Shown here: piece by piece, positions 18,119 to 30,238 of the stretch | Layout: each line of letters opens with the position of its first letter | Numbering within the stretch: position 1 is the first letter of the stretch | DNA from: an uncultured Actinomycetes bacterium | GTDB lineage: Bacteria > Actinomycetota > Actinomycetes > S36-B12 | DNA: 33,017 bases | Assembly: GCA_913061025.1 (NCBI GenBank) | Contig: CAJXUJ010000003.1 | Location: forward strand, 1-33,017 | Direction: 5' to 3' | Translations under genes and position numbers: made by a program | The notes under the pieces: model-generated | What the model was told of the DNA's origin: nothing | The model's input: the letters and a program-made list of their open reading frames with translations, nothing else | The model's database searches: none

Positions 18119-19473
18119 TGAGCGACGTCACCTACACCAGTGTCGAGACGCCCGGCGAGGACATCTACGCCGGCAGTTACGAGACCACCGAGGGCACCAT
18201 CTACAACCTCGCGGGCGGGGACTGGGACACCATCGCCGCTGCGCCCGAGGGTGAGAAGGAACGCATCGTCGTCAACATGGGTCCGCAGCATCCCTCGACC
18301 CACGGCGTGCTGCGAATGATCCTCGAACTCGATGGCGAAACCGTGACCGACGCTCGATGCGGTATCGGCTATCTACACACGGGCATCGAGAAGAACATGG
18401 AGTTTCGCACCTGGGTGCAGGGCGTCACATTCGTCACTCGCATGGACTACCTCACCCCCTTCTTCAACGAGGCCGCCTACGTTCTCGCCGTCGAAAAACT
18501 CCTGGGAATCACCGAGCAGATTCCTGAGCGTGCGAACGTCATCCGCGTGATGATGATGGAACTCAACCGGGTTTCCTCCCACCTTGTCGCGCTGGCGACC
18601 GGCGGTATGGAACTGGGTGCGCTGACCGCTATGACGTTTGGTTTCCGCGAGCGCGAACTCGTCCTCGATCTCTTCGAGATGGTGACCGGTCTACGCATGA
18701 ACAGCGCGTTCTTCCGCCCCGGTGGCGTCGCGCAGGACCTGCCGGCCGATGGCGAGAAAGCGATCCGTGACACCCTCCCGTTGCTGCGTAAGCGGATGAA
18801 GGACACCGCTGATCTACTGATCGATAACGCCATCTGGATGGGTCGCACCGTGGACGTCGGTTACCTGGATCTCCAGGGGTGCATGGCACTGGGTATCACC
18901 GGTCCCGTTCTTCGGTCCGCTGGACTGCCGCACGACCTACGCAAGTCCCAGCCCTACTGCGGGTACGAGACCTACGAGTTCGATGTTCCCACTCAAACCT
19001 CGTGCGACGCCTACGGCCGCTTCCTGATCCGCATCGCCGAGATGCACGAGTCGTTGAAGATCGTCGAGCAGTGCCTGGATCGACTTGCACCGGGACCGGT
19101 CATGGTCGAAGACAAGAAGATCGCGTGGCCCGCTCAACTGGCCATCGGGGCCGATGGCCAGGGCAACTCCACGGAGCACATCAAGCACATCATGTCCGAA
19201 TCGATGGAAGCCTTGATCCACCACTTCAAGTTGGTGACCGAGGGCTTCACCGTTCCTCCGGGGCAGGCCTACGCCGCTGTGGAATCTCCACGCGGTGAGC
19301 TTGGCGCGCACGTGGTCAGCGCGGGCGGAACCCGCCCCTACCGCGTGCACTTCCGAGACCCGTCCTTCAACAACCTGCAGGCAACTGCAGCCATGTCCGA
19401 GGGTGCCATGGTCGCCGACGTCATCGCAGCCGTCGCGAGCATCGACCCCGTCATGGGTGGCGTGGACCGATAG
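18118..19473 (+). CDS. nuoD: NADH-quinone oxidoreductase subunit D
   Basis: [44 protein letters not shown]-terminal [38 protein letters not shown]. Confidence 0.97.
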   Translation: MSDVTYTSVETPGEDIYAGSYETTEGTIYNLAGGDWDTIAAAPEGEKERIVVNMGPQHPSTHGVLRMILELDGETVTDARCGIGYLHTGIEKNMEFRTWVQGVTFVTRMDYLTPFFNEAAYVLAVEKLLGITEQIPERANVIRVMMMELNRVSSHLVALATGGMELGALTAMTFGFRERELVLDLFEMVTGLRMNSAFFRPGGVAQDLPADGEKAIRDTLPLLRKRMKDTADLLIDNAIWMGRTVDVGYLDLQGCMALGITGPVLRSAGLPHDLRKSQPYCGYETYEFDVPTQTSCDAYGRFLIRIAEMHESLKIVEQCLDRLAPGPVMVEDKKIAWPAQLAIGADGQGNSTEHIKHIMSESMEALIHHFKLVTEGFTVPPGQAYAAVESPRGELGAHVVSAGGTRPYRVHFRDPSFNNLQATAAMSEGAMVADVIAAVASIDPVMGGVDR

Positions 19474-19496
19474 CGAAAACTGGGAAGAGACCACCA

Positions 19497-20135
19497 ATGC
19501 CGATCAGCGAGAACACACGCGAGCAGATGCGAGAGATCGCGGCGCGCTATCCGAGTGCGCGCAGCGCGCTGTTGCCGATGCTCCACCTGGCGCAGAGCGA
19601 AGAAGACGAGATCACTACCGACGGCATCAACGCGTGCGCCGAGGTTCTCGACATCACGCCCGCCGAGGTGACGGCCGTCGCCACCTTCTACACGATGTAC
19701 AAGAGGGAGAAGGTCGGCAAGCACCACATCGGTGTCTGCATCAACACGATGTGCGGACTGCTCGGCGGCGACGCCGTTTGGGACGCGGTGGTCGAGGCCA
19801 CGAATGGCTCCAATAACGCGACCACGCCCGACGGTGAGTTCTTCCTCGAGCGGATCGAGTGCCAGGCTGCCTGCACGCACGCCCCGGTCATGACCGTCGA
19901 CTGGGAGTTCATGGACGATGTGACCCCGAGCAGTGCGGTAGAAGTTCTCGACAAGCTGCGCCGCGGTGAGCAGGTTCAGTCCACCCGTGGTCCCGTGATT
20001 CGAGACTTCGAGGCAACCGAGCACACACTCGCTTTCCCCGACGATGGTCTGGCCGACGCGCCGAGTGTGGACGACAAAATGCTCGCCGGACTCCGTATCG
20101 CCAAGGAGCAGGGAATGCAGGGAGGTAACGCCTGA
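19497..20135 (+). CDS. nuoE: NADH-quinone oxidoreductase subunit E
   Basis: [2Fe-2S] ligand pattern CINTMC ... ECQAACTHAPVMTVD; VATFYTMYKREKVGKHHIGVC. Confidence 0.95.
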   Translation: MPISENTREQMREIAARYPSARSALLPMLHLAQSEEDEITTDGINACAEVLDITPAEVTAVATFYTMYKREKVGKHHIGVCINTMCGLLGGDAVWDAVVEATNGSNNATTPDGEFFLERIECQAACTHAPVMTVDWEFMDDVTPSSAVEVLDKLRRGEQVQSTRGPVIRDFEATEHTLAFPDDGLADAPSVDDKMLAGLRIAKEQGMQGGNA

Positions 20136-21445
20136 TGGCTACCCCGTTGACCCCCGTTATCACCGAGTACTGGGATCGTCCGGATCTCTACACGCTCGAC
20201 GGTTACCGCGCGGTCGGTGGCTACCAAGCGCTGGAGAAGGCGCTGCGCACCGACCCGGACGACATCATCGCCCAGGTCAAGGACGCAGGTCTCCGAGGCC
20301 GAGGAGGTGCGGGCTTCCCCACCGGAATGAAGTGGAGTTTCGTTCCGCAGGGCGATGGCAAGCCGCACTACCTGGTGGTCAACGCCGACGAGTCCGAGCC
20401 GGGTGCGTGCAAGGACATCCCGATCATGATGGCCAACCCACACGCGCTCGTCGAGGGCGTCATCATCACCTCCTTCGCCATCCGCGCGAACCACGCGTTC
20501 ATCTACATCCGTGGTGAGGTGCCCAACGCGATTCGCAAGGTCGAGTTCGCGGTCAAGCAGGCGAAGGAAGCGGGCCTGATCGGCACCAACATCATGGGCA
20601 GCGGCTTCGACCTCGAGGTCGTCGTTCACTCCGGTGCCGGTGCCTACATCTGCGGCGAGGAAACGGCGCTTCTTGATTCCCTCGAGGGATACCGCGGCCA
20701 GCCACGGCTGAAGCCACCGTTCCCGGCGGTCGCGGGTCTGTATGCATCGCCAACGGTCATCAACAACGTTGAAACCATCGCGAACATTCCGTACATCGTC
20801 GATCGCGGCGTCGACTGGTTCCGCCAGTTCGGCACCGAGAAGTCACCCGGCTTCAAGGTCTTTGCTGTCTCCGGCCACGTCAAGCGGCCGGGTATCTACG
20901 AGGCCCCGCTGGGAATCACCATGCGTGAACTCCTCGACTACGCGGGCGGTATGCGCGATGGCAGTGAAGTCAAGTTCTGGCTGCCCGGCGGCTCCTCGGT
21001 CCCGCTGCTGACGGCCGAGCACCTCGATCTGCCGCTGACCTATGAGGCGATGGCCGAGGCGGGAACCATGCTAGGCACCGGAACCCCGATGGTCTTCGAC
21101 CAAACGGTGAGCGTCGTGAAGGCCGTGACTCGGTGGCTCGAGTTCTACAAGCACGAGTCCTGCGGCAAGTGCACCCCGTGTCGCGAGGGCACCTACTGGA
21201 TTACTGGTGTCCTCGAGAAGTTCGAGCACGGTCATGGCCAGCAGTCGGAGATGGACACCCTCGTCGATCTCTGCGGGCAGATCTCCGGACGCTCGTTCTG
21301 TGCGCTCGGTGATGCGGCTGCTACGCCATACCCCTCGGCCCTGAAGTACTTCCGCGAGGAATTCGAGGCGGCGACCCACACGTCTGCGGATGATCAGTTC
21401 GATCCGATCGCTTCCTACGTCTTCGCAGGAGTGGGTGCCCGATGA
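20135..21445 (+). CDS. nuoF: NADH-quinone oxidoreductase subunit F
   Basis: [79 protein letters not shown]. Confidence 0.97.
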   Translation: MATPLTPVITEYWDRPDLYTLDGYRAVGGYQALEKALRTDPDDIIAQVKDAGLRGRGGAGFPTGMKWSFVPQGDGKPHYLVVNADESEPGACKDIPIMMANPHALVEGVIITSFAIRANHAFIYIRGEVPNAIRKVEFAVKQAKEAGLIGTNIMGSGFDLEVVVHSGAGAYICGEETALLDSLEGYRGQPRLKPPFPAVAGLYASPTVINNVETIANIPYIVDRGVDWFRQFGTEKSPGFKVFAVSGHVKRPGIYEAPLGITMRELLDYAGGMRDGSEVKFWLPGGSSVPLLTAEHLDLPLTYEAMAEAGTMLGTGTPMVFDQTVSVVKAVTRWLEFYKHESCGKCTPCREGTYWITGVLEKFEHGHGQQSEMDTLVDLCGQISGRSFCALGDAAATPYPSALKYFREEFEAATHTSADDQFDPIASYVFAGVGAR

Positions 21446-23826
21446 CCATCACCAACGATTCCGGAGCCGAGGTAGCGGTCCCCTCCGAGCTCGTCACCGT
21501 CATCATCGACGGCGTGGCGATCGGCGTGCCCAAGGGCACCCTGGTTATCCGCGCCGCGGAGATGCTCGGCATCGAGATCCCGCGCTTTTGCGATCACCCG
21601 CTGCTCGACCCGGTGGCTGCCTGCCGTGCCTGCCTGATCGAGGTCGAGGGCATGCCCAAGCCGCAGCCCGCTTGCGCGCAGGTGGTGAGCGACGGCATGC
21701 AGGTCCGCACGCAGTACTCATCGGATGTCGCCCGTCTTGCGCAAGAGGGCGTGATGGAGTTCCTGCTGCTGAACCACCCGCTCGATTGCCCGGTGTGCGA
21801 CAAGGGTGGCGAATGCCCGCTCCAAAACCAGGCTATGAGCGTGGGCCGACCCGAATCGCGCTTCACCGAAGAGAAGCGGACGTTCGAGAAGCCGATCAAT
21901 GTGAGCGCCCAGGTGCTGTTGGACCGCGAGCGTTGCGTTTCGTGCGCTCGGTGCACGCGGTTCGCCGATCAGATCGCTGGCGATCCGATGATCGAGTTGC
22001 TCGAGCGAGGCGCTCGTCAGCAGGTCGGCACCGCCGCCGATGAACCCTTCGACTCCTACTTCTCGGGCAACACCATCCAGATCTGCCCGGTCGGCGCTCT
22101 CACCAGCGCCACCTATCGATTCCGTGCTCGGCCCTTCGACCTGGTGTCCGTGCCGACCTCCTGTGAGCACTGCGCTTCCGGCTGTTCCCTCCGTACCGAC
22201 TACCGACGCAGCACCATCACCCGGCGGTTGGCTTGGGACGATCCAGACGTCAACGAGGAGTGGAACTGCGACAAGGGCCGTTTCGCCTTCGCCTATCAGC
22301 AGCAGGGTCGCCTCGAGTGGCCGATGGTGCGCGAGAACGGCGAACTCCGCACCGCTTCGTGGCCGGAGGCCCTCGCGGTTGCCGCTCGTGGCTTGCAGTC
22401 GGCTGGCGCCGACACCGCGGTTCTCGTCGGTGGCCGCAGCACCATGGAGGACGCCTACGCCTACTCCCGCTTCGCGCGTTCGATTCTCCGCTCGGACAAC
22501 ATCGACTTCCGTGCCCGCGCGAACTCCGCCGAGGAGCAATCCTTCCTCGCTGCGCACGTAGCCGGCACTCCGATCAAGGTCGAGTACGCAGATCTCGAGA
22601 AGGCCCCGACCGTTCTGCTGGTCGCCTTCGAGCCCGAGGATGAGTCGCCGATCGTCTTCCTGCGCCTGCGCAAAGCCGCTGCGTCCAAAACCCGCGTGTT
22701 CTCGGTTGCACCGGTTGCTACCCGCGGCTTGGAGAAGATGAACGGGACCGTCATCCCCGCGGTTCCAGGCGACGAGGCTCGCACCCTGGCTGATCTTCCG
22801 GCCGACGTGCGCGAGGCCCTCGCGCAGCCCGGTGCGGTGATCATGGTGGGCGAACGTGCCGCCTCCGCTCCCGGCGCCCTGTCCGCAGTTGCCGCACTCG
22901 CCAACAGCACCGGTGCGGCGCTTGCGTGGGTTCCCCGCCGCGCAGGTGAGCGCGGTGCTCTCGACGCCGGAGCCCTCGCCGGTCTGCTCCCCGGTGGGCG
23001 ACCCCTCGAGGACCCGCAGGCTCGCGAGCAGGTGGCCCAGGCGTGGGGTGTGGCTGAAGCCGATCTGCCGCGCACCGGACTCGCGGGCCCAGCGCTCTAC
23101 GAAGCACTGCACTCGGGTTCGGTCAAGGCGGCTCTGGTTGGTGGCGTCGAAGGCTCCGACTACCCCGACGACCTAGCCGAGGCCCTGTCGAACGTCGAAT
23201 TCGTGGTGTCCCTCGAGAATCATCACTCCGACATCACCGCTGTCGCGGACGTTGTCCTTCCCGTCGCCGTCGTGAGTGAAAAGTCCGGCACCTTCCTGGA
23301 CTGGGAGGGGCGCCCGCGTCCCTTCGGGCAGGTATTCCGCGACGCCATGATGAATTCCGATGCGTCTGTCCTCGCGATGATCGCCGACGAGTTCGATGCG
23401 GCCACGCCGCGGACGGTGGCCGATCTTCGCGGTGAACTGGGCCGTCTGGGTCCCTGGCAGGGCAGCAGGCAAGCGCTCGAATCGACACCTGCAAGCGACG
23501 CAGTGACCGGGATTCGGCTGGCAACCTGGCGACTCCTTCTCGATCTCGGTGTGATGCAGGAGGGGGATCCGCATCTCGCGGCCACGGCCCGTCCGACGGT
23601 CGCTCGCATGTCACCGGCCACCGCAACCCAGAGCGGTCTTGCTGAGGGCATGCACGTCAGCGTTAGCGGACCACGGGGATCGGTGACGGTCCCGGTCGAG
23701 ATCGATGAGTCGATGCTCGATTCGGTGGTCTGGCTCCCCATGAACTCCGAGGGCAGCCGCGTCTATCGAGACCTCGGAGTTGGCTATGGCGACACCGTTC
23801 AACTGAGCAAGGGAGTCCCGGCATGA
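21442..23826 (+). CDS. nuoG: NADH-quinone oxidoreductase subunit G
   Basis: [76 protein letters not shown]; molybdopterin-type C-terminal region. Confidence 0.96.
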   Translation: MTITNDSGAEVAVPSELVTVIIDGVAIGVPKGTLVIRAAEMLGIEIPRFCDHPLLDPVAACRACLIEVEGMPKPQPACAQVVSDGMQVRTQYSSDVARLAQEGVMEFLLLNHPLDCPVCDKGGECPLQNQAMSVGRPESRFTEEKRTFEKPINVSAQVLLDRERCVSCARCTRFADQIAGDPMIELLERGARQQVGTAADEPFDSYFSGNTIQICPVGALTSATYRFRARPFDLVSVPTSCEHCASGCSLRTDYRRSTITRRLAWDDPDVNEEWNCDKGRFAFAYQQQGRLEWPMVRENGELRTASWPEALAVAARGLQSAGADTAVLVGGRSTMEDAYAYSRFARSILRSDNIDFRARANSAEEQSFLAAHVAGTPIKVEYADLEKAPTVLLVAFEPEDESPIVFLRLRKAAASKTRVFSVAPVATRGLEKMNGTVIPAVPGDEARTLADLPADVREALAQPGAVIMVGERAASAPGALSAVAALANSTGAALAWVPRRAGERGALDAGALAGLLPGGRPLEDPQAREQVAQAWGVAEADLPRTGLAGPALYEALHSGSVKAALVGGVEGSDYPDDLAEALSNVEFVVSLENHHSDITAVADVVLPVAVVSEKSGTFLDWEGRPRPFGQVFRDAMMNSDASVLAMIADEFDAATPRTVADLRGELGRLGPWQGSRQALESTPASDAVTGIRLATWRLLLDLGVMQEGDPHLAATARPTVARMSPATATQSGLAEGMHVSVSGPRGSVTVPVEIDESMLDSVVWLPMNSEGSRVYRDLGVGYGDTVQLSKGVPA

Positions 23827-25166
23827 CCGACGGTCAGTTCGGCATCTTCGGCGGGGACCCGTGGTGGTTGGTCCTGGGCAAGACCGTTGCCATCTTCGCG
23901 CTGCTCGTCTTGCTGACGCTGTTCACCATCTGGTGGGAGCGCCGGGTGGTGTCGCGGATGCAGAACCGCATCGGACCGAACCGTGTTGGTCCGCAAGGAC
24001 TCCTGCAGTCCCTCATGGATGGCTTCAAACTTGCCTTCAAGGAAGAGGTCATTCCGAAGGCTGCCCACGTTGGCGTCTACTGGATAGCCCCGGTGATTTC
24101 GGCAACAGCAGCGTTCATCGCCTTCGCCGTCATCCCGTTCGGACCGACCGTCTCGGTCTTCGGAGTTGAGACGCCGCTTCAGTTGACCGACTTCCCCGTT
24201 TCGGTGCTGTACGTACTTGCCATCGCGTCGATCGGTGTCTACGGTCTCGTGCTCGCGGGCTGGTCGTCCGGTTCCACCTACCCGCTGCTGGGAGGCCTCC
24301 GCTCGACCGCGCAGGTGATCTCCTACGAGATCGCGATGGGTCTGTCCTTCGTCGCCGTATTCATCTACGCCGGTTCCATGTCCACATCGCAGATCGTGCT
24401 TGCTCAGGAGCCGATCTGGTTCGCGGTGATCTTGTTGCCGAGCTTCCTGATCTACGTGACGTCCATGGTCGGCGAGACCAACCGCGCACCGTTTGACCTT
24501 CCCGAAGCTGAGGGTGAACTTGTCGGTGGTTTCCACACCGAGTACTCGTCATTGAAGTTCGCCATGTTCTTCCTCGCCGAGTACATCAACATGGTCACCG
24601 TCTCCGCGCTCGCGACCACCCTCTTCCTCGGTGGCTACCTCGCGCCGTGGCCGCTATCTCTGTGGGAAGGCGCCAACTCCGGCTGGTGGCCCGTCCTGTG
24701 GTGGCTGATCAAGGTGCAACTATTCATATTCCTGTTCATCTGGCTACGTGGAACGCTGCCACGTCTGCGCTACGACCAGTTCATGAAGTTCGGTTGGAAG
24801 GTACTCATCCCCGTTGCCCTGGTCTGGGTGGTGATCGTCTCCATCGCTCGACTGTTCCGCAACGACGTCAACCTCTCGAACACCGAACTGCTGTTGGTCG
24901 GTGCTGTGGTGATCGTCGTGTTGCTGGGTGGCTCGTGGCTGCTCCAGATCCGTGCCAACCGCAAGGAGGACCGTCGGGCGCAGGCCGAGGAAGACAACGC
25001 CCGGCGCGTCAACGAGGTTCTGACGGGAGCCGCCACCGGTCATCCCGTTCCGCCACTACCGGGTCAACGGTTCGAATACACACCCCGTCGGGCAACGGTG
25101 ACGTCTCCGGCGATCGCAAGTGACAGCGCGGATGATTCCGCGAAGGAGGAGGGCACAGATGCCTGA
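23823..25166 (+). CDS. nuoH: NADH-quinone oxidoreductase subunit H
   Basis: [107 protein letters not shown]. Confidence 0.97.
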   Translation: MTDGQFGIFGGDPWWLVLGKTVAIFALLVLLTLFTIWWERRVVSRMQNRIGPNRVGPQGLLQSLMDGFKLAFKEEVIPKAAHVGVYWIAPVISATAAFIAFAVIPFGPTVSVFGVETPLQLTDFPVSVLYVLAIASIGVYGLVLAGWSSGSTYPLLGGLRSTAQVISYEIAMGLSFVAVFIYAGSMSTSQIVLAQEPIWFAVILLPSFLIYVTSMVGETNRAPFDLPEAEGELVGGFHTEYSSLKFAMFFLAEYINMVTVSALATTLFLGGYLAPWPLSLWEGANSGWWPVLWWLIKVQLFIFLFIWLRGTLPRLRYDQFMKFGWKVLIPVALVWVVIVSIARLFRNDVNLSNTELLLVGAVVIVVLLGGSWLLQIRANRKEDRRAQAEEDNARRVNEVLTGAATGHPVPPLPGQRFEYTPRRATVTSPAIASDSADDSAKEEGTDA

Positions 25167-25692
25167 GTTGCCCCAAGCCGTGCGCGGCTTCGGTGTCACC
25201 TTCGGGACGATGTTCAAGAAGGTTGTCACCGAGCAGTACCCGGAGGACAAGCAGCCGACCAAGCCCCGTTTCCACGGCCGGCACCAACTCAACCGTTGGG
25301 CCGATGGACTCGAGAAGTGTGTCGGTTGTGAGTTGTGCGCGTGGGCCTGCCCGGCCGATGCGATCTACGTTGAGGGTGCAGACAACACCGATGAAGAGCG
25401 CTACTCCCCAGGGGAGCGCTACGGCCGCGTCTACCAGATCAACTACCTCCGCTGCATCTTCTGCGGACTGTGCATCGAAGCGTGCCCGACCCGAGCGCTC
25501 ACCATGACCAACGAATACGAACTCGCGGACAGCAGCCGTGCGGACTTGATCTACGAGAAGGACCAACTCTTGGCACCGCTGCTGCCGGGAATGGTCCAAC
25601 CGCCGCACCCGATGGTCCCGGGCACCACCGAGCAGGACTACTACGCAAACAAGGTCACCGGCGCGGTGCCCGAACAGGAGCAGGCCTCATGA
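25159..25692 (+). CDS. nuoI: NADH-quinone oxidoreductase subunit I
   Basis: Two 4Fe-4S motifs: [20 protein letters not shown] and [29 protein letters not shown] 25159 preferred to track start 25120. Confidence 0.96.
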   Translation: MPELPQAVRGFGVTFGTMFKKVVTEQYPEDKQPTKPRFHGRHQLNRWADGLEKCVGCELCAWACPADAIYVEGADNTDEERYSPGERYGRVYQINYLRCIFCGLCIEACPTRALTMTNEYELADSSRADLIYEKDQLLAPLLPGMVQPPHPMVPGTTEQDYYANKVTGAVPEQEQAS

Positions 25693-26486
25693 CCGGAGGG
25701 GAAGTAGGAACCGGAGAGGCGATCGTCTTTTGGGTGAGCGGCACCCTTGCCGTCATCGGGGCACTTGGAATGGTCATCTCACGCAAGGCGGTGCACAGCG
25801 CTCTGTTCATCGCCTTGACGATGGTGAACCTAGCCATCCTGTACGTCGCGAACTCCGCTCCATTCCTCGGAATGGTGCAGATCATCGTCTACACCGGCGC
25901 GGTGATGATGCTGTTCCTGTTCGTCCTCATGGTGGTCGGCGTCGATTCGTCGGACTCGCTCATCGAGACGATCAAGGGCCAGCGGGTTGCTGGACTCTTG
26001 CTCGGCATCGGATTCTCGATCCTCCTTATCGCCGGCATCGGCAACGGCCTGATGGAGACATCCTCGGTCGGGTTGAATGCCGCGAACTCTGCTCAGGGCG
26101 GGAATGTCGAGGGCCTCGCGGCGTTGATGTTCGGCCCGTACCTCATCGCCTTCGAGGTCACCGCTGCGTTGCTCATCACCGCTGCGATGGGAGCGATGAT
26201 CCTCACGCACCGCGAGCGCTGGATGCCCAAGCGCACGCAGCGCGAGCTCTCCCAGGATCGCTTTGCCTCCGGCGAGCATCCCGGTCAGTTGCCACCCCCC
26301 GGTGTCTACGCGCGCCACAACGCGGTGGACACCCCCGCACTTCTGCCGGACGGCAGCACCAGCGACCTCAGCATCCCCGAGCCCCTGCGCGCTCGCGAGG
26401 ATGTGCGGGACGTGGATCACGCGGACATCGAAGAAGTTCGCCAATTGTCCGGGGGGTCGTCCTCGACCGAGGGTGAGGATCGATGA
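25689..26486 (+). CDS. nuoJ: NADH-quinone oxidoreductase subunit J
   Basis: [56 protein letters not shown] overlap with nuoI; the track ORF opens at 25470. Confidence 0.95.
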   Translation: MTGGEVGTGEAIVFWVSGTLAVIGALGMVISRKAVHSALFIALTMVNLAILYVANSAPFLGMVQIIVYTGAVMMLFLFVLMVVGVDSSDSLIETIKGQRVAGLLLGIGFSILLIAGIGNGLMETSSVGLNAANSAQGGNVEGLAALMFGPYLIAFEVTAALLITAAMGAMILTHRERWMPKRTQRELSQDRFASGEHPGQLPPPGVYARHNAVDTPALLPDGSTSDLSIPEPLRAREDVRDVDHADIEEVRQLSGGSSSTEGEDR

Positions 26487-26782
26487 ACCCGGCCAATTAC
26501 GTCTTGCTTTCGGCGCTGCTGTTCAGCATCGGCGCTATCGGTGTTCTCGTTCGTCGCAACGCGATCATCGTGTTCATGTCGGTCGAGCTAATGCTCAACG
26601 CGGCGAATCTTGCTTTCGTCGCATTCGCGCGGATGAACGGAAACCTCGACGGACAGGTTGTCGCCTTCTTCGTGATGGTCGTTGCGGCCGCGGAGGTCGT
26701 CGTCGGTCTCGCGATCATCGTGACCATTTTCCGAACCCGTAGATCCGCGTCGATCGACGAACCCAACTTGCTGAAGTACTGA
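26483..26782 (+). CDS. nuoK: NADH-quinone oxidoreductase subunit K
   Basis: [64 protein letters not shown]. Confidence 0.96.
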   Translation: MNPANYVLLSALLFSIGAIGVLVRRNAIIVFMSVELMLNAANLAFVAFARMNGNLDGQVVAFFVMVVAAAEVVVGLAIIVTIFRTRRSASIDEPNLLKY

Positions 26783-26798
26783 CGAATAGGACGGATAC

Positions 26799-28691
26799 GT
26801 GACTGAGATCATCCCCGCCGAGGGGATCTTCGGACTGCTGTGGGTGCTTATCGCACTGCCCGCAGTGGGTGCGGTGATCCTGCTCTTCGGTGGACGTCGA
26901 ACCAATTCCTGGGGTCCGTACCTGGGCGTCCTCACCGTCGTCGGCTCCGCCGTGCTCGGCGTCCTGATGCTGCTCGCGATGATGGACCAGCCGGCCGAGC
27001 AACGCACCGTCGTGCAGAACGTCTACGACTGGGTCTTCGTCGGGAGTTTCCAGGCGTCCTTTGCTCTGCAACTCGACCAGCTCTCCATGGTCTTCGTCCT
27101 GCTGATCACCATCGTCGGCGCGCTGATTCACATCTACTCGCTCGGCTACATGTCGCACGATCCAGACCGGCGCAAGTTCTTCGGCTACCTCAACTTGTTC
27201 GTTGCAGCGATGCTGATCCTCGTTCTGGCCAATAACTACCTCCTGCTGTACGTCGGCTGGGAAGGTGTGGGTCTGGCTAGCTACCTGCTCATCGGTTTCT
27301 GGCAGCAAAAGCCCACGGCTGCAGCCGCTGCCAAGAAGGCCTTCATCATCAACCGCGTGGGCGACGTCGGTCTGTCCCTCGCGATCATGCTGATCTTCGT
27401 CACCTTCGGATCGATCACCTTCCAGGATGTGTTCGGGCAGGCCAGCGAGGCCAGCGAGGGCACCCTCACGGCGATCGGTCTGCTGCTACTTCTCGCGGCC
27501 GCCGGCAAGTCCGCGCAGTTCCCGCTCCAGGCCTGGCTGCTCGACGCGATGGAAGGCCCTACTCCCGTGTCGGCACTCATCCACGCTGCGACGATGGTCA
27601 CCGCGGGCGTTTACCTGATTGCCCGCAGCAACGCGATCTACGACGCCGCGGCATGGGCCGCAACGGCCGTGGTTGTGGTGGGCCTGATCACCATCTTCAT
27701 GGGCGCGATCATCGGTTCGGCGAAGGACGACATCAAGAAGTCCCTTGCTGGTTCCACGATGAGCCAGATCGGCTACATGGTCTTCGCGGCCGGTCTTGGT
27801 CCGATCGGCTACGTCTTCGCGATCTTCCACCTGCTCACCCACGGCGTTTTCAAGGCCGGTCTCTTCCTTGGTGCCGGATCCGTCATGCACGGCATGAACG
27901 ACAACGTGAACATGCGCAGGTACGGAGCGCTCAAGGGCGTCATGGTCATCACGTTCATCACCTTTATGGCCGGTTACCTCGCGATCATCGGGATTCCACC
28001 GTTCTCTGGGTTCTGGTCGAAGGACGAGATCATCCACGCTGCTTTCGAGCGCAACTGGGTAATCGGTGCGGCCGCGATCCTCGCCGCTGGTATCACCGGC
28101 TTCTACATGACCCGGATGATCGCCATGACGTTCTTCGGCAAGAAGCGTTGGGAGGACGACGCCCATCCGCACGAGTCCCCAGCCGTGATGACGATCCCGC
28201 TGATCATCCTGGCGATCGGGTCCACGTTCCTGGGTATGGCGTTGCTGTTCTGGGGCAACATCGAAGAGTGGCTCGAGCCGGTGGTCGGTTACGAGTCCGT
28301 CCCGACGCCGCTGCCGACGTCCTTCTACATCGCGGTCACGCTTGTCGTGGTCATCATCGGTGCGATCATCGGCTGGGTCATGTACGCCCGCAAGGACGTT
28401 CCCGTCGAGGCCCCGCGCGGCAATGCGCTGACCCGGGCCGCCCGCCAAGATCTGTACGGCGATGCTGTGAACGATGTCTTGGTGGTGGAGCCGACCTACC
28501 GGACCGCTCAGGCGCTGACCACCTTCGACACCAAGGCCGTCGACGGTTTCGTGAACTGGACGGCCACGTTCGTCGGAGATCTAGCTCGTCGCTTGCGGCG
28601 TAGTCAAAGCGGGTTCGCCCGTTCGTACGCGTTGTCCATGGTTGGGGGCGCCCTCATCGTCGCCCTCGCTCTGATCCTGGTGAGGCTGTAG
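26799..28691 (+). CDS. nuoL: NADH-quinone oxidoreductase subunit L
   Basis: [75 protein letters not shown] start. Confidence 0.97.
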   Translation: MTEIIPAEGIFGLLWVLIALPAVGAVILLFGGRRTNSWGPYLGVLTVVGSAVLGVLMLLAMMDQPAEQRTVVQNVYDWVFVGSFQASFALQLDQLSMVFVLLITIVGALIHIYSLGYMSHDPDRRKFFGYLNLFVAAMLILVLANNYLLLYVGWEGVGLASYLLIGFWQQKPTAAAAAKKAFIINRVGDVGLSLAIMLIFVTFGSITFQDVFGQASEASEGTLTAIGLLLLLAAAGKSAQFPLQAWLLDAMEGPTPVSALIHAATMVTAGVYLIARSNAIYDAAAWAATAVVVVGLITIFMGAIIGSAKDDIKKSLAGSTMSQIGYMVFAAGLGPIGYVFAIFHLLTHGVFKAGLFLGAGSVMHGMNDNVNMRRYGALKGVMVITFITFMAGYLAIIGIPPFSGFWSKDEIIHAAFERNWVIGAAAILAAGITGFYMTRMIAMTFFGKKRWEDDAHPHESPAVMTIPLIILAIGSTFLGMALLFWGNIEEWLEPVVGYESVPTPLPTSFYIAVTLVVVIIGAIIGWVMYARKDVPVEAPRGNALTRAARQDLYGDAVNDVLVVEPTYRTAQALTTFDTKAVDGFVNWTATFVGDLARRLRRSQSGFARSYALSMVGGALIVALALILVRL

Positions 28692-30238
28692 TGAGTGCGT
28701 TTCCCTGGTTGACCACCCTCGGGGTGCTGCCACTTCTCGGCAGCATCGTGGTCGCCCTGCTACCCAAGTCGAAGCCGACGCTGGCCAAGCAAGTCGCGCT
28801 CGCCGTCTCCTTCATCGTCCTCGGTGGCACCGTCGCTATGGCGCTGCAGTTCGACGGATCCTCCACGGCGCCGTTCCAGTTCGTCGAGTCCTACCCGTGG
28901 ATCCCAGCCTTCGGTATCTCGTACTCAGTCGGCCTCGACGGCATCGGCCTGGTGCTCGTCGCCCTTGCTGCGACGCTCGTACCGATCGTGATCCTCGCCG
29001 GCTGGCGGGATATCGAGGGGGATCAAGAGTCCGAGGGTTCGGTCAAGGGTTACTTCGCCCTGATCCTTGCGCTCGAGGCGCTGATGATCGGGGTCTTCTC
29101 GGCCACCGACGTCTTCCTGTTCTACGTGTTCTTCGAAGTGATGCTGGTCCCGGTCTACTTCATGATCGGTCGTTACGGCGGTCCGCAGCGCTCCTACGCC
29201 GCGATCAAGTTCCTGCTCTACAGCCTCCTCGGTGGCCTGTTCATGCTGGCGTCGTTGATCGGCCTGTACGTCGTGTCCGCGCGCGAGCTCGGCACCGGCA
29301 CCTTCGACTTCCTGTCCCTCGTTGGACTGGACATGGATCCGAACACGCAGAAGATGCTGTTCCTCGGCTTCTTCTTCGCCTTCGCCATCAAGGCCCCGCT
29401 GTGGCCGTTCCACACCTGGTTGCCGGACGCCGCCGCGCAGTCCAAGCCCGGCACCTCGGTGTTGTTGATCGGTGTGTTGGACAAGGTCGGCACCTTCGGA
29501 ATGATCCGCTACTGCCTGCCGATCTTCCCGGCGGCGAGTGAGTTCTACGCACCCGTGGTCATCGGAATGGCGCTGATCGGCATCTTCTACGGCGCATATG
29601 TCGCGCTCACCGCTTCGGACATGAAGCGGCTGTTCGCCTATTCCTCGATGTCCCACTTCGGCTTCATCGCCCTCGGCATCTTCGTGTTCACCAGCGCCGG
29701 ACAGTCGGGCTCGGTCGTCTACATGGTTGCCCACGGACTCTCCACCGCTGCGCTGTTCCTAACCGCTGGATTCCTGATGTCTCGACGTCGGGAATCGGCA
29801 CTCATCTCCGACTACGGCGGCGTGAACAAGGTCGCCCCGGTCCTGGCCGGGTTCTTCCTCGTCGCGGCGCTCTCCTCGCTCGCCCTTCCGGGCCTGGTCT
29901 CGTTCGTCGGTGAGTTCCTGGTTCTGCTGGGAGCGTTCGAGCGCTTCCTGTGGGTCGGCGCCGTCGCCACACTCGGCATCGTCATCACTGCGGCCTACGT
30001 GCTCCGCCTCTACCAGAAGTCGATGACCGGACCGGTGAATCCGAGCGTCGAGGGCATCACGGACCTGAAGGGTCGGGAGATCACGGCCCTGGTTCCGATT
30101 GCCGCCCTGACCATCACCCTCGGCTTCTACCCGGCGCCGTTGCTGAACGTGATTAACCCGGCGGTCGACTGGACCATGAGCACCATTTCGGCGGTCGATC
30201 CGGACCCGGTCCTCTCGAGTGAAGGAGGTCAGCAGTGA
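28691..30238 (+). CDS. nuoM: NADH-quinone oxidoreductase subunit M
   Basis: FFEVMLVPVYFMIGRYGGPQRSYAAIKFLLYSLLGGLFML; APLWPFHTWLPDAAAQSKPGTSVLLIGVLDKVGTFGMIRY; MKRLFAYSSMSHFGFI. Confidence 0.97.
   Translation: MSAFPWLTTLGVLPLLGSIVVALLPKSKPTLAKQVALAVSFIVLGGTVAMALQFDGSSTAPFQFVESYPWIPAFGISYSVGLDGIGLVLVALAATLVPIVILAGWRDIEGDQESEGSVKGYFALILALEALMIGVFSATDVFLFYVFFEVMLVPVYFMIGRYGGPQRSYAAIKFLLYSLLGGLFMLASLIGLYVVSARELGTGTFDFLSLVGLDMDPNTQKMLFLGFFFAFAIKAPLWPFHTWLPDAAAQSKPGTSVLLIGVLDKVGTFGMIRYCLPIFPAASEFYAPVVIGMALIGIFYGAYVALTASDMKRLFAYSSMSHFGFIALGIFVFTSAGQSGSVVYMVAHGLSTAALFLTAGFLMSRRRESALISDYGGVNKVAPVLAGFFLVAALSSLALPGLVSFVGEFLVLLGAFERFLWVGAVATLGIVITAAYVLRLYQKSMTGPVNPSVEGITDLKGREITALVPIAALTITLGFYPAPLLNVINPAVDWTMSTISAVDPDPVLSSEGGQQ

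Noticed and set aside
21718-23112. 464-aa ORF on - opposite nuoG
   Set aside because: Shadow ORF from high GC3 coding on the opposite strand; no recognisable motif, and nuoG is unambiguous.
27486-28448. 320-aa ORF on - opposite nuoL
   Set aside because: His/Asp/Arg-rich antisense artefact of a TM-rich gene.
27653-28603. 316-aa alternative + frame inside nuoL
   Set aside because: Arg/His-rich out-of-frame translation; NuoL motifs are in the other frame.
28925-29734. 269-aa ORF on - opposite nuoM
   Set aside because: Same antisense composition bias; no motif.
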